NCBI RefSeq assembly: GCF_000003605.2
Contig: NW_003156247.1
Location: 145,175-166,896, forward strand
Direction: 5' to 3'
DNA from: Saccoglossus kowalevskii
Taxonomy: Eukaryota > Hemichordata > Enteropneusta > Harrimaniidae
DNA length: 21,722 bases
Under the pieces are notes generated by a model. It saw nothing but the letters and a program-made list of their open reading frames with translations, did not search any database and had not been told where the DNA came from. The translations under genes and the position numbers were made by a program. Below are positions 1-10,146 of the stretch, piece after piece (the first letter of the stretch is position 1; each line of letters begins with the position of its first letter).

Positions 1-157
1 GTTACTATGATAGCTGATATCCCAACTATCGCGATAACTCACAACATAATGTCATAATGTATCAATGTTACTATGATAGCTGATATCCCAACTATCGTGA
101 TAACTCACAACATAATGTCATAGTAATGTTACCAACATAATGTCATAATATATCAAT
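1..157. repeat. 66-bp tandem duplication plus a partial third unit
   Basis: Bases 1-66 and 67-127 are nearly identical (one base differs in the palindromic core tatcgcgata / tatcgtgata, and the second copy is 5 bp shorter at its end). A partial third unit at 128-157 repeats only the tail, which includes cataatgtcataat. Because the first copy begins at base 1, the array may extend to the left of the window. No coding potential is seen. Confidence 0.9.
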
Positions 158-325
158 GACGATATTCCGGTGAGATATAACAAGTCAAAACAGTTAGGCG
201 TAAACTGCTTTTATTAACATAACATGAGGTGTTCTTACTATAACCGTTTACCAGTACAAATCACTTCTGAATGTCTTCTTGTTATTTATTAAATCTACTC
301 TACATTTCTTTCTATCTACGAATAT

Positions 326-1377
326 TCATCTGATTGATGTTAAACTCATTCTATGAAATAAAAATACATGAATTATCACACAACAGGAAAAACTAATGCG
401 CATGGCAACCCTCAACATAGCTTTGGGTGCAGCAGATACAGTTAACAATGAAAGACTCCATGTAATCTCTTCAATCCTATGTGACAATAGTTGCTGCATT
501 TCCCGGTCATTATTTTCATGTGTAAAATACCACAGTGCCTGTTACGACCTATATTATACTAGGTTCATTTAAACTTCGAAATATCTGACTATTTTATCTG
601 TGTCATGCCATGATTGTTGCCTTGTATGTGCACCAAATATTATTGTTTGTTTGTCTGGTTTCAATGCATCCAAATATGTCCTTAATTTTCGCCCCATAAG
701 CAGCAGTTTGTTTTCGTTTTTAAGTGTGGCGTCACGTATATTTAAATACAAATCGTGACACATTTGTCCATTCTCCAGCTACAAGGTTTTATCATTCCTC
801 CTTTGAACTGTATTGACCGTCCTGTCAGGATATTTGACCCAGTATGGCGAAGGTGTCAGGTGCATAATCACATTTGCACATGTGAACCGGGAATCATTGT
901 AGTTGGCAATTAATCTATGCAATGAGAATAGTACTCTCAGTTTAATTGTAGTGCCGTCTGGACATACATCAATTCATTTGGAATCGACATCAGTCACAAT
1001 AAGGAAAATTCAGAATCGTATTTTGGGATATATCCATGGATATAAATGGGCATGGTCGCGGATGATGTTTCATATGGTCATTTGTATTTCTTGTCAGACG
1101 GTTTATCAGTCAAAACTAAGCTTCGCATAAAACTACATGTTTTATCTCCACAGACACTGAACAAAACAGCATGTCACATTTCAGTATCAGTATTTTGGTT
1201 TGAAATGAAACATTACGTCGCATGTGTCTTCAACATTGAACTATCTTCCCAAACGATGTAATTTAATGAAACGAGTACGTAGTTTTCCCGTTGCCAATAT
1301 GTTATGTCTTTACACAAATGTTCCCTTCGTGTCGATAAATCTGTTTCATGATGAAACAACGCTAAGAGAACTAATAT
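326..1377 (-). pseudogene. decayed protein-coding remnant, family not recognised
   Basis: On the minus strand one reading frame runs from about 1009 down to 326 with only a few stops (974-976, 779-781, 569-571, 554-556, 542-544). A second frame runs from 1377 to 997 with stops at 1213-1215, 1174-1176 and 1078-1080. The switch between them, near 996-1009, looks like a single indel. Both frames read like normal protein between the stops: hydrophobic and charged residues are mixed, Trp, Tyr and Cys occur, and low-complexity runs are absent. Readable patches include ITYWQRENYVLV, MPIYIHGYIPKYDSEF, SPYWVKYPDRTV and IEEITWSLSLLTV. I do not recognise the family. It could be a dead host gene, a transposon gene or an old viral gene. 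The longest uninterrupted piece (572-778) could also be read as a terminal exon, because an AG precedes it, but the frame continuing beyond the stop argues for decay. Confidence 0.5.
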
Positions 1378-1454
1378 TTATTAGATATCTAATTCTTCTA
1401 CTCTAAGTTTTTTTTTCATAATGCTAGTTCATAATTTCTTCGAACTCATAGAAG

Positions 1455-1577
1455 GCGTTTGTCAATCTTAGTTTTATTTCTCAGAACGACGATGACTAAA
1501 ATATTCTTTTGATTGCAATGATCTGATGATCTAACCATCCTTTTAATGGCCCCTTCTGTGAACAGATGATATACTCA
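1455..1577 (-). pseudogene. possible upstream fragment of the decayed minus-strand gene
   Basis: A 42-codon open stretch on the minus strand reads protein-like (EGAIKRMVRSSDHCNQKN, then a hydrophobic ILVIVVL) and ends at a stop. It lies just upstream, in minus-strand order, of the decayed frame at 326-1377 but in a different frame. It may be another piece of the same dead gene, or chance. No family is recognised. Confidence 0.2.
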
Positions 1578-2405
1578 CATACATACACATACATATCTGT
1601 ATACATATATGCTTAAATATGCAATCTGTATAATTTAGGGTATTTTTCAACATGTTTAGATAACAAATTAGGATATAATTTATCACAAATACAACCATAT
1701 ATTTCAAATATTGAATCAATGCATCAGGATTCTAGTACATTTTCTGACATTATGTTTCGGTAAAAAAGTCTTACAATTATCAGTTGGTATTTCAGAACTA
1801 AATCAATTCTGTTATACACGTGTCGCCTCCACTTTGATATTCAAATTATTTTCAAAAGTTAAAATTAAAATTGAAATGTAATTCATCTATTTCCATTATA
1901 CGATTGACATTTGACATGCCATATTTATCATGTACACCAGGTTAGTCTACCTGCAACTCTGGTCAAAATATAGCCAGCCAGTGATCAGAAAAGTGTCACA
2001 TGTTATGTGTACATGACAAGAACTCTGACGTAATGTCTACACAATGTGTGAATCACACACGTACAGTAGAACGACCGACGGATGGATTAAGTCATTGGAT
2101 TAATACCAGATGTGAGTGGTGGGTGAATCCAATAAATCATCTACGTCATAATGACCTAACATAAAGGCATACTCTCTAAAGGGTTGACACATATTGATAT
2201 TAGCACGGCGTCGATATGTATTTTGTATTCGTCGCTAGTGGTAATAACCAGCAGAAATAATGACTACACTTGCATAAGACATTTAAATGATGTCAGTAAC
2301 CGGTTTAGTATATTTATCACGTAACAATTGCAAAGGTTCATATATAAGCATTATTTTACGTTACATTTGGCAATTTCATCTCTCCATATTTCTACGTGTT
2401 TACAG
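1578..2405. other. AT-rich stretch without a recognised gene
   Basis: No exon or element is recognised here. It directly precedes the first visible TRPC exon and ends in the acceptor tttacag at 2399-2405, so at least its right part should be intron. An 8-bp inverted repeat (attggatt at 2094-2101, aatccaat at 2126-2133) is the only structure noticed. I looked for the N-terminal exon of the channel and did not find one. Confidence 0.5.
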
Positions 2406-2556
2406 ACTGGCCAAGTCAACATAAATTGTGTCGGCAAACGAAGAACTCAACCAGTAACGGCGCTTTTACTAGCTGCAGAGAAAAACGATTTTTATATGGT
2501 TAAACTGCTGTTAGATAAAGGGGCCTACGAGTTGAAAAGACCGTCGATACCAAACG
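2406..2556 (+). CDS. TRPC-like channel, first visible exon (ankyrin repeat)
   Basis: The exon opens after acceptor tttacag and encodes TGQVNINCVGKR followed by TALLLAAEKNDFYMVKLLLD, a standard ankyrin helix pair. This matches the second or third ankyrin repeat of TRPC channels, where a similar 'T..xLAA....xxVxxLLxxGA' block stands just before the linker. The donor is gttcgt at 2557, leaving phase 1 (51st codon split). A second GT at 2561 is possible, but only 2557 keeps frame with the next exon. The exon is open upstream to 2328, but that stretch is intronic in character. The first ankyrin repeat and start codon lie outside the window. Confidence 0.8.
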
Positions 2557-2819
2557 GTTCGTATTAGGATTATTGAATTTATTAAACATATGCGTTTTAT
2601 TGTTACATAATAGTGCCTTTAATTTTTTGTCGGCATGATGATACAAGTTCATTTTATTTGTTTAGTGTAAAATGATGGGGTTTGAACATAATGAAAAACT
2701 GTTCCTTCCAGTAAAAAATGCAGCGTTTACTAGAACTGGTAGGCCGTGTACTATACATTACAACAACTCCGTGAGTTTTGTGAAACTAAATAATTGCATT
2801 ATTAAAGGGAGTATCAGAC
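2557..2819. other. TRPC intron 1, left part
   Basis: This is AT-rich intron between the ankyrin exon and the non-LTR retrotransposon remnant. The exact left edge of the remnant is not clear. The readable reverse transcriptase starts around 2820, and some element sequence may lie further left. Nothing else is seen. Confidence 0.5.
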
Positions 2820-3985
2820 AAGTAGATAAGTCCCTTGTACACTGAATCACTCGATATTGACACCCCAGCATTACCGAGGAACTATATCCCTTGTTTACTC
2901 TTTGCAGATGATTTCTGTAAGAACTAATACTAGGCTGCAAATGGCGTTAAACAAGCTGGAAACATACTGCAAAACTGTAAATTAAACATAATCAAAAACT
3001 ATAATATTCAATAAAAGAGGAAAAGCTCTCAACAATTTCAAATTGCACATTAAATGTAGTTTGAAACGGTGTTTCACTTACCTAGGAATAATATTAAACA
3101 TAAAAGGGACAATTGGGAAAACACAATTCGACCTGAACGATAGGGCCATGAAACAACTACTGTATTCAGAAACATTCAATACCATGGTTAGACCCATTCT
3201 GTTATACTGCTCTGGTGTATGGTCTGATAACATCTGCTCCCAATTGAAAAAAAACTCACATATAATATTTTAAAATCCTTCTAAAGGTAAGTAGCCGAGC
3301 AACCAATCTAGCCTAGCCCTAGAACTAGGTCTCACTTAGTTTGTTATGCATAAAAAAAAATGATGACATATTGGCTAAGAATTAACATATTAAATGACAG
3401 ACAACACACTGGCACATGGATTTCAACTAGACAATGCTGGTATACAAACCTGAGTATCCATCATTAAACATTTCCTAAATATGATAAATATGAAGCCTTT
3501 GGGAAAAGGAAAATCTGAAGACAGAAATGGACAAATTAAAACAATATTCGAACAATTGAAAATTAAATTCTAAGATAATATTACAAAAGCATTAAATGAT
3601 GACAAGGGAGCACAAAACGTAAACTGTGCACATATAGTCTCATTTGAAAAATATTTATTTTCGTTAAGATTAAGTTGTAGCTAATTAAGAATTAGCTTAT
3701 TCTACAAATTGAAAAGAATTTAACAATGTTGATATTTCAGAAAGCAAATGGGCTATTTGTAAACATTGTCAAAGACATCGAAGATGGGGCGCATTTTTTG
3801 CTGAAATTCCGTCTTTACTAACATAAAGAAACACATTAATAAATAAGCTTACATTTCCTCTAACCAACAGAATAGATGATGAAACACTCATTCTGGGTTT
3901 TGTTTGTTTATTTACATTGAAAAAATGTCAACAGAAATCAAATTCAGCTATCGTTATATAGAAACATATAAAACACACAATTGAC
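2820..3985 (+). mobile_element. degenerate non-LTR retrotransposon (reverse transcriptase 3' part) in TRPC intron 1
   Basis: Around 2890-2915 the translation reads PCLLFADDF, the FADD catalytic box of LINE-type reverse transcriptases. At 3070-3230 it reads FTYLGIILNIKG, then the RAMKQL and RPILLYCSGVW blocks that follow the catalytic domain in jockey/CR1-like elements. Further on are a VSSRATNLA-like block (about 3290-3320) and, near 3735-3825, VKDIEDGAHFLLKF, the C-terminal 'IEDEEHFLL.CP' zinc-knuckle region with the cysteine lost. The frame is broken by many stops, and a deletion between RAMKQL and LYSETF removes some 20-40 residues. A 23-base A run follows (3986-4008) and may be the poly-A tail. 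The element is 5'-truncated, as is usual for LINE copies, and dead. The clade cannot be fixed without a search. Confidence 0.8.
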
Positions 3986-4008
3986 AAAAAAAAAAAAAAA
4001 AAAAAAAA
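3986..4008 (+). repeat. poly-A run of 23 bases
   Basis: An uninterrupted run of 23 A lies downstream of the non-LTR retrotransposon remnant on the same strand. It may be the 3' tail of that insertion, although similar protein-like sequence cannot be excluded past it. Confidence 0.8.
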
Positions 4009-4484
4009 CACGCCAACTTGCTACTGATAAAAACACCACGACTGACAAGCTATGCAAATGCCAGAAGAAAACAGCATGTCCAATGAACAGCGTCATATAC
4101 CAAGAGAAAGTTACGTGAATAACCAACAAAACTAGCGAAAAGTACGTCAGACTTACCGGAAACGATATAAAACGAGTCAGTAAAGAACAATAGCATTAAT
4201 CATAAAATAACAAAGAAAATTGATCAGAATTATCACACCCCACCACTTCATACCGAATAAAGAAATGAATATGTGTCATCATACCGTTACAGAGGCGCTA
4301 ATATTTAACAATACTTTTTAATTGATATGTCAATTGCGATATATGCATATGTATTCTAGCTGTGTGTCTAAACCACTTAGTTATATATATTAAATATAAT
4401 CAATGCCACATAGTACAAGTATAGAATAGTCAGTCAGTTGGATTACAATTTTAGGTCAGCAGAAGATTAGGTATGAATAACAAG
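4009..4484. other. TRPC intron 1, right part
   Basis: AT-rich intron with no gene seen. An in-frame stop (4478-4480) lies just before the exon, so the coding part of exon 2 must start after it. The only AG between that stop and the conserved residues is at 4483-4484. Confidence 0.5.
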
Positions 4485-4684
4485 TTATTCCCCACGTCTG
4501 TAAAATGACTCTAGGTATACGAGAAGATATATCAGAGGATGGGTTACGTTACAGGATATATAGAGCCATGTCGACTCCCGCATACATTAGTTTAGCTTAC
4601 ATAGACCCAGTGAAGGCGGCATTTGACCTTTCAACTGATATTGACTCTATGGCACAATCAAGAAATATTGAAGACACCTCCCAG
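4485..4684 (+). CDS. TRPC-like channel, exon 2 (linker)
   Basis: The exon encodes IPHVCKM, then DGLRYRIYRAMSTPAYISLA and DPVKAAFDLSTDIDSMA. This corresponds to the TRPC linker after the ankyrin repeats: a PH..C motif, then 'L..YRA..SPAYLSL...DPV..A..LS..L..LA', one of the most conserved non-membrane signatures of the family. The start is set by phase: the preceding exon leaves one base and 4485 supplies two. The acceptor (aacaag) has almost no pyrimidine tract, so the border is the least certain in the gene. The donor gtaaga at 4685 is strong and leaves phase 0. Confidence 0.85.
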
Positions 4685-4693
4685 GTAAGAAAT

Positions 4694-4728
4694 ATTCATT
4701 CATTCATTCATTAATTCATTCATTCATT
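4694..4728. repeat. ATTC microsatellite
   Basis: Nine near-perfect attc units with one interruption, beginning 9 bases into the intron after the linker exon. Confidence 0.9.
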
Positions 4729-4880
4729 TCCTGACTGTCTCTTGGAGCAACAATTGTAAGGCCAGCCTTATTGGCTCTTTAAGTTCACAACTGTATGACC
4801 ATAACTTTCGAAGTTGGATGACGATTGTTGTGGATGGCGATGTTTGGGATTGTACCCTACTGTGACTGTGATTGTGACTG

Positions 4881-4901
4881 TACCCTACCCTACCCTACCC
4901 T
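4881..4901. repeat. TACCC short tandem repeat
   Basis: Four perfect taccc units stand about 50 bases upstream of the third exon, next to gtgactgtgattgtgactgt. They are pyrimidine-rich on the plus strand and could act as part of the upstream polypyrimidine region. Confidence 0.85.
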
Positions 4902-4949
4902 GTATCATACCCTAATTGAAATGCTTCATTCATCTACCACCGACGACAG

Positions 4950-5123
4950 GAAATGTACAATGAACTCAGTAACAGCATACGGGCATTTGCAAGTGAAATC
5001 TTGGAACATTGCACTAACTCCCAAGAAGTATACATTTTATTGAATGGTAGAGAAACGGCTACAAGAACAGTGGACCCACCCTTCAGTCTACTAAAAAGAG
5101 CACTGGTAACAGACCAGAAACAG
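4950..5123 (+). CDS. TRPC-like channel, exon 3 (linker helices)
   Basis: 58 codons, phase 0 at both ends. They begin EMYNELSNSIRAFASEILEH and continue with CTNSQEVYILLNG. In TRPC proteins this stretch follows the DPV..A block as 'Y..L...C..FA..LL..C....E...LL', forming linker helices that pack under the membrane domain. The last residues (LLKRALVTDQKQ) lead directly into the FVGHP motif of the next exon. The acceptor is gacgacag and the donor is gtcggt. Nothing is missing compared with the family. Confidence 0.85.
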
Positions 5124-6176
5124 GTCGGTTAACTTATTCAGTTATTTATATTACAGGGAAGTGCACGTCCGTTTTGTACACAAGTAATCGATTTGGTGTT
5201 CGCATATACTTTGGTCACTCATTATCATTGCCTGTGTTTTTGTTGATTGTATACGTCATTTAACATCGCAATATTCTATATTATATCATTCAAATTAAGA
5301 GGTACAAAACGCAAGTTATAGATTCAGGTTACAGGATAACATTTAAATTTGGTATAGAACAATACAATATGAAGCCATACATTTAGACCGCGTTGGTGTT
5401 GTCAGTTGCATTTTTTTACATGACTGTTTATATGTAAATGTCGCTATATTGGTGCATTTTGCGTGAGAATCATATAGCGTCCATCTACAAAATATGTTCT
5501 GCAGTTCGCTCGTTCGTAACCAGTGGATGGTTTAATTACTAAAAAAATAATAATTATTACTCCTTAAATTTACAATGACAAATGTATTATAAACTAAATA
5601 TCAATATGGAGCATTAAATTCTGAATCTAAATCTAAATTAAACCCGAAATTAAATATATGTGCACTAGGCTTATGCATTGTCAAACTAAGTAGTAACTTT
5701 ATTAAACTCGCATGACATAGTTTCCATTCGGTAATACGCTAACCCATGTGCATATGCGGCCATCACGTACCTTGGTTAACATCTGGTATTGAGATATTTC
5801 GATATATGTGTCCGAATCTATCGTCGCTAGACTAAAAATCACATTAATGGAAAACTTTGCAGACACAAAGTCGGTCAAAACTTGAAATAAAATATCGACC
5901 CCGGACATTTATGAAACTGACATTGCGCACATGTGCAGACGAAACGCTAATAAAGTTATCACATCCAATGGTCGTGCGCACAAAAACATATTTTCAAGAT
6001 AGCCGCTCATGCGAATTTAATTACAGCCTGGTAATTCAATAAAAGCGCAAAAATTATAAACTTCGGGCGATTGAACGAGGGTGTCCTCCCCGTCACTGAT
6101 TCACTGGTAATCTGAATCTATAACCTATAACCCGCGTTGATAGATTTAAAATTTAATTTCTGTTCTATCACTGTAG
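5124..6176. other. TRPC intron 3
   Basis: A 1053-base AT-rich intron. Two overlapping open stretches on opposite strands (5702-5908 minus, 5857-6042 plus) read partly protein-like but match no family I know, and neither has splice or domain support. No mobile element is recognised. Confidence 0.5.
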
Positions 6177-6913
6177 TTCGTTGGTCATCCCAAATGTCAG
6201 AAAATTGTGAAGAAGGAATGGTTAGATAGACAGCCTTTGTGGCACACACGAAACGGTTGGTTGTGGACTATCCTGTATGGGCTTTACTGCGTCTTAGTTT
6301 ACGAGTGTCTGATGCCCATACTCGCACTCATTTACATAATAGCACCGTGTTCGCCAGTCACTAAGATATTGGACAACCCCAAAGCAAAGTTTATTATGGA
6401 TATGTTTTCGTGCTTTAACTTCTTGGTTTTAGTAATTGTCTTGAATATAATTATAGATAGTCCGGGTGATGTGTCGAGCAACACGCTCTACTCTCGCTTC
6501 CTCGTCACTATATTTGTTTATGACATAGCCCTCCTCTTGAAGGAGATCCGCCAGGTGGTTAGACATGGCGGCAAAGCACATTTTGTGAACGTGTTAACTT
6601 ATATCGATATTATAATTTTGGTGTCATTTTTGGTGGATATCATCATGCGGTTCTTGATGTATAATCATGTTGGAAACCTGCTGTACATGTTACTGTACAA
6701 AGATCTGTGGACACCAGGAATTCTCATCCTGGCTTGCATTCGCTTCATGCATTACATCTATAATAGTTTGTACCTTGGATCCATGTTGTTACTGTTCACC
6801 GCCATGAAGGACGACGTTGTCCGTTTCCTGTGCATCTTTGCAATGGTTGTTCTTTCATTCGCTCTTGGATTTTACTACATGTACGTTGGAGTGGATAAGA
6901 CGGCTTTCAATGA
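6177..6913 (+). CDS. TRPC-like channel, exon 4 (pre-S1 to S5)
   Basis: 245 full codons, starting FVGHPKCQK, the conserved 'FV.HP.CQ' motif of TRPC channels, and ending in phase 2 before donor gtgagt. Hydrophobic segments by exon residue: pre-S1 elbow 31-57, S1 72-93, S2 107-123, S3 142-161, S4 180-197, S5 216-236. Family landmarks are YIIAPCSPVTKIL before S1, LLKEIRQV after S2, CIRFMHYIY in S4 and TAMKDDVVRFLCIF in the S4-S5 linker, where TRPC has 'M..D...FL.I'. S4 has few positive charges (one Arg), as expected for a non-voltage-gated TRP. There is no stop or frameshift. The exon is large and holds nearly the whole sensor-like domain. Confidence 0.92.
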
Positions 6914-7679
6914 GTGAGTACAATGTACCTGTTCTACACAATGACCAGTTCACCTGTGCCGTCTGGGGGTGTATTCCGAATGCATGTAAATTCTCATCTC
7001 ATATCGCACGATGTTGTATCTGATCGGACAAGTCTATTAATAAAAATGATTATACCAAAAAGGTTCAAGACACCACACTTTCGCAAATCTGTCTGTTTGA
7101 TGTGTTCGCGGCGTTCGACAATACAAAATAATATTAAATTGTTGATACATTTTCAATGACGTTTCCTAATCAGGCTGTCAATGTGAACGACCGTGCATAC
7201 CCTTTTACGTTACATACGTCACAGCAGCACCACGTCACATGAGGGCGCAATTTATTAATATGTGTCGTTTTTCGACTGTTTCGACTTGGATATCTTAATT
7301 TAACGGTTTGTTTGGTGCCAATAAAGAAATATATTTATTAAGTTATCTAATAGGAAATATTAATACCTTATATTAGTGAAGCTTACCCTCTCGGCAATCT
7401 GGGTGTCATATTCAGTAAATTACGAATAAAAAATAACCAAACTCCGGGAAACAAAAAGCAAACTTATTCTCACCGCCCTCTTAATAAATCATAACATCAA
7501 AATATTAACAATTAACCTTTAGACGGCTGATATTTTTCCTCATGTAAATAAACTAATCAATTAATAACCACATCTCAAACCATAAAGAATCATTATGGGC
7601 AATACACCTCATCTTGTACATTCACGTTGACTTATGAATAAAAAAACATTTCCATCTTTATTATATCTCACACTCTCAG
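6914..7679. other. TRPC intron 4
   Basis: A 766-base AT-rich intron between S5 and the pore exon. Open stretches here are simple read-through of the exon and carry no conserved residues. An extra pore-turret exon is not excluded, but none was recognised. Confidence 0.55.
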
Positions 7680-7905
7680 GTTTAGCTCAACTGTTGCAAC
7701 TCTCATTACGGTTATATTCGGAGCCGATGCGTCTACAAATCTCAAAGTGGAGGTACTATACAACACAACAGGTGGCAAATACGACGCTACTCGCCCATTT
7801 TGGGTGATAGGATACTGGCTTTATATTTTGTTCGGAACGTCCACATTGGTCGTACTGCTCAATATCTGCATCGCAATGATGTCAGACACCTATGCCAGAT
7901 TAAAG
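7680..7905 (+). CDS. TRPC-like channel, exon 5 (pore and S6)
   Basis: The first base completes the Glu codon split from exon 4. The pore helix reads STVATLITVIFGADAS: the IFG of the filter region is kept, but the LFW triad that precedes it in most TRPC channels is LIT here. The outer loop (exon residues 20-40) is about ten residues longer than in vertebrate TRPC and has an NTT glycosylation sequon. S6 follows at 44-69 with STLVVLLNICIAMMSDTY, very close to the family consensus 'LVVLLNMLIAMMN.SY'. Donor gtgata; the exon ends in phase 0. Confidence 0.9.
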
Positions 7906-9169
7906 GTGATATTTTCTTCTACATTTGAGTCTTATTATAATAAATATATTACGTCAACTGTTGTCTTTGATATCCTAGAAGCAGTGTGTTAAACGGAAAC
8001 TGCTCTGAATATGAAATGTTTTTATAATATAATTGCTGCACATACTTCTACAGAAAACGGGAAGGAATAAAGCACCATTTGAAGGGTGAACACAAGTCGT
8101 GTGACTCTCTCGCGCATAGCGAGATCTCAATAATTCCGTATAAGATATATAATCAAAAAATTTCTCAAAAAAGAGGGGTTGAGATATCGGAAAGTGACGA
8201 TGACAACTATATGTAGAAACAAATTGGTTATCGTTAGTTCAAAGTATATATAAATATGTGCTGTTACTTTCCACCGGCGACATTTTCACATGCAATAGGT
8301 GAATCGACAATTATCAGAATTTAGAATTATGTATTATTAAATAGTCTGGAAAGTCAATTTTTACAGGTGATTTCAATGCAAACTGTGGAGTTGAACAATT
8401 TTATAAAAAGGGGACTGCATCAAATTTGTATCTCTTGGTTCATATTACAAATATGATACACAGTTAAATACAAGAATAGTTATGATAAAGAAGAGAACAT
8501 CATATGAAAACAACTGATAAACGTGTGTTTGGGTTTACAAATGCGTGTTTATACATGTGTTGGGTTTTATATGAAAAGGCTACACGCTAAACATACAATG
8601 CCTTATTTAAAATATATAATTTATCATCTTTGTCAGATCATTGCTCCCTTTCAATTATAATGAAATCGAATTAAGTAAAAAACAAATTCTAGGGACAAAT
8701 CACTATTTTGATTAATTTCGATTATTATGAATAATAGATTCAATACCTTTCTACGTAGATATGACATCTTTATTAAATTATATAAGTTACTATATAGCGG
8801 CCATTATAAATCACAAATTACGAAGTTCAATGACTAAAATAAGAATTTACAACCATAGATTACATTTACCTGTGAAATATAAATGACATTTGTGATTATA
8901 GCATGAATCACATAAACTACAAATTAAGAAATACAGGGAAAAAGTCATAAGTTTTCCTTCTTTCATTTTTAGACGAAATTCTGTTTTTTTTTCTTTCATC
9001 GACTGTATTATGAAACAGGTAGATCATTTGTTATTGTTATTCTTTAGACCATACTGCATTACTATTTGTAGTCGGTGTTGTGATGTTGAATAAACATATA
9101 TTTGCCGAACGACAAGATAATTTTTCCCTGAATAACGAATGAGGTATACTCATTATATTCAAAATACAG
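7906..9169. other. TRPC intron 5
   Basis: A 1264-base, very AT-rich intron. No element, repeat family or coding remnant was recognised. It ends with the acceptor aaaatacag. Confidence 0.55.
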
Positions 9170-9349
9170 GAAAGCATTGACATGCTTTGGAAATTTCGTA
9201 GAACACAGATATGGGTTGACTACTTCAACGCTCCAGTATTGCCAGCTCCATATAATATCATACCATCCGTCTCGTGTGTCAATGCCTTAGTAGCTTCATT
9301 TTGTTGTACGAAGGAAAGGACGATAGAGGGCACTACGGACACTTTTCAG
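9170..9349 (+). CDS. TRPC-like channel, exon 6 (TRP-box helix)
   Basis: 60 codons, phase 0 both sides. ESIDMLWKFRRTQIWVDYF occupies the TRP helix just after S6. The family box EWKFAR appears as LWKFRR: the central Trp, Lys and Phe are kept while Glu becomes Leu and Ala becomes Arg. PAPYNIIPSV follows, equivalent to the 'PPPFNIIPSP' turn of TRPC. The rest (VNALVASFCCTKERTIEG) has no family match that I recognise and contains a Cys-Cys pair. In TRPC channels the TRP helix runs parallel to the membrane and couples the pore to the cytoplasmic domains. Confidence 0.9.
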
Positions 9350-10083
9350 GTAACAAGTGTTCGTCTATAATTGCATGTGATTATTGCCATGATATTAGTA
9401 ACATTGTACACCGACCAATTGATTGACAGAACGATTAGCCAATCATCGTTGCAGCTGTTTTTGTCTTGCATTAGCGAGAGGCAGGCCATGGTGTTACTGG
9501 CCATAATTTCCACTGTAAACGTTAAAGCAGCTGGCCTGAAAGTTTTAGTGTGTTGTTGAGAGGGTGGGGTTATTTTAAGCACTGAAGTCCCGTAAAGTAG
9601 ATGTGGTCCTGGTTTCTGAGGACTCAGTGTCAACATTAGATAGTGATTTGTTGATGGGGGAAATTATGTTGACCGCGCCTTGTACTTCCACCTCTCAGCA
9701 ACACACTGAAGATTTTAAGATCAACTGCATCAAAGCATACAGTGGGGTTTATGCAGCTATTCTAACCTAACACGATTACGCAAGAGGGTCGTTGGGATAG
9801 CCATAGATGGTCGGTTTCAGCAAACAGTGCAAATTTGATGATGGCGTGCAATGTGAGTCCGAATACATCCGAAAGATGAATGAGTCAAATACTGAGGTTT
9901 AATATGATCAACTGACAAAAAAACGTATATATATATATGTATATGTACAATTGATTGCCCATGTTTCCACATTGAAGTATTAGGATTTTGTTGATAAATA
10001 GTGTATTTTATTCGGCACATTAATACAATTGTAATAACAACGTTGATTGCACAATGCAATGTATAGTTTGGTTATTTTTTCAG
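9350..10083. other. TRPC intron 6
   Basis: A 734-base intron. A plus-strand open stretch (about 9577-9768) reads protein-like, with KVDVVLVSEDSVSTLDSD among other patches, but has no family match. A TA-rich microsatellite lies at about 9926-9948. Confidence 0.45.
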
Positions 10084-10146
10084 ATGAATGGTGGCACTTA
10101 CCTGAGACAGGAACATTCATTGAAAACACCTTTAACATATGACGAG
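10084..10146 (+). CDS. TRPC-like channel, exon 7 (small)
   Basis: A 21-codon exon with acceptor ttttttcag and donor gtataa, phase 0. It ends TPLTYDE, and the next exon begins LMTVLLTRYV. Together they match the TRPC C-terminal block 'YQEVM..LV.RYV' that follows the TRP helix, which supports this small exon being real. No domain lies within it. Confidence 0.75.

Noticed and set aside
1-157. CRISPR-like array
   Set aside because: Units are directly tandem without spacers, and the window is eukaryotic.
4881-4901. TACCC repeats as a possible interstitial telomere
   Set aside because: The unit is five bases with only four copies and does not match the TTAGGG/CCCTAA repeat.
5702-6042. Two overlapping open frames on opposite strands in TRPC intron 3 that look partly protein-like
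   Set aside because: No domain, no splice support and no neighbouring fragment in frame; both strands look equally plausible, which argues for chance.
9346-9636. 96-codon minus-strand frame overlapping the donor of TRPC exon 6
   Set aside because: It opposes a well supported exon border and shows no conserved motif.
9577-9768. Plus-strand open stretch in TRPC intron 6 that reads like protein
   Set aside because: No family recognised and it is not needed for the channel frame. It could be an old element fragment, but I cannot support it as a gene.
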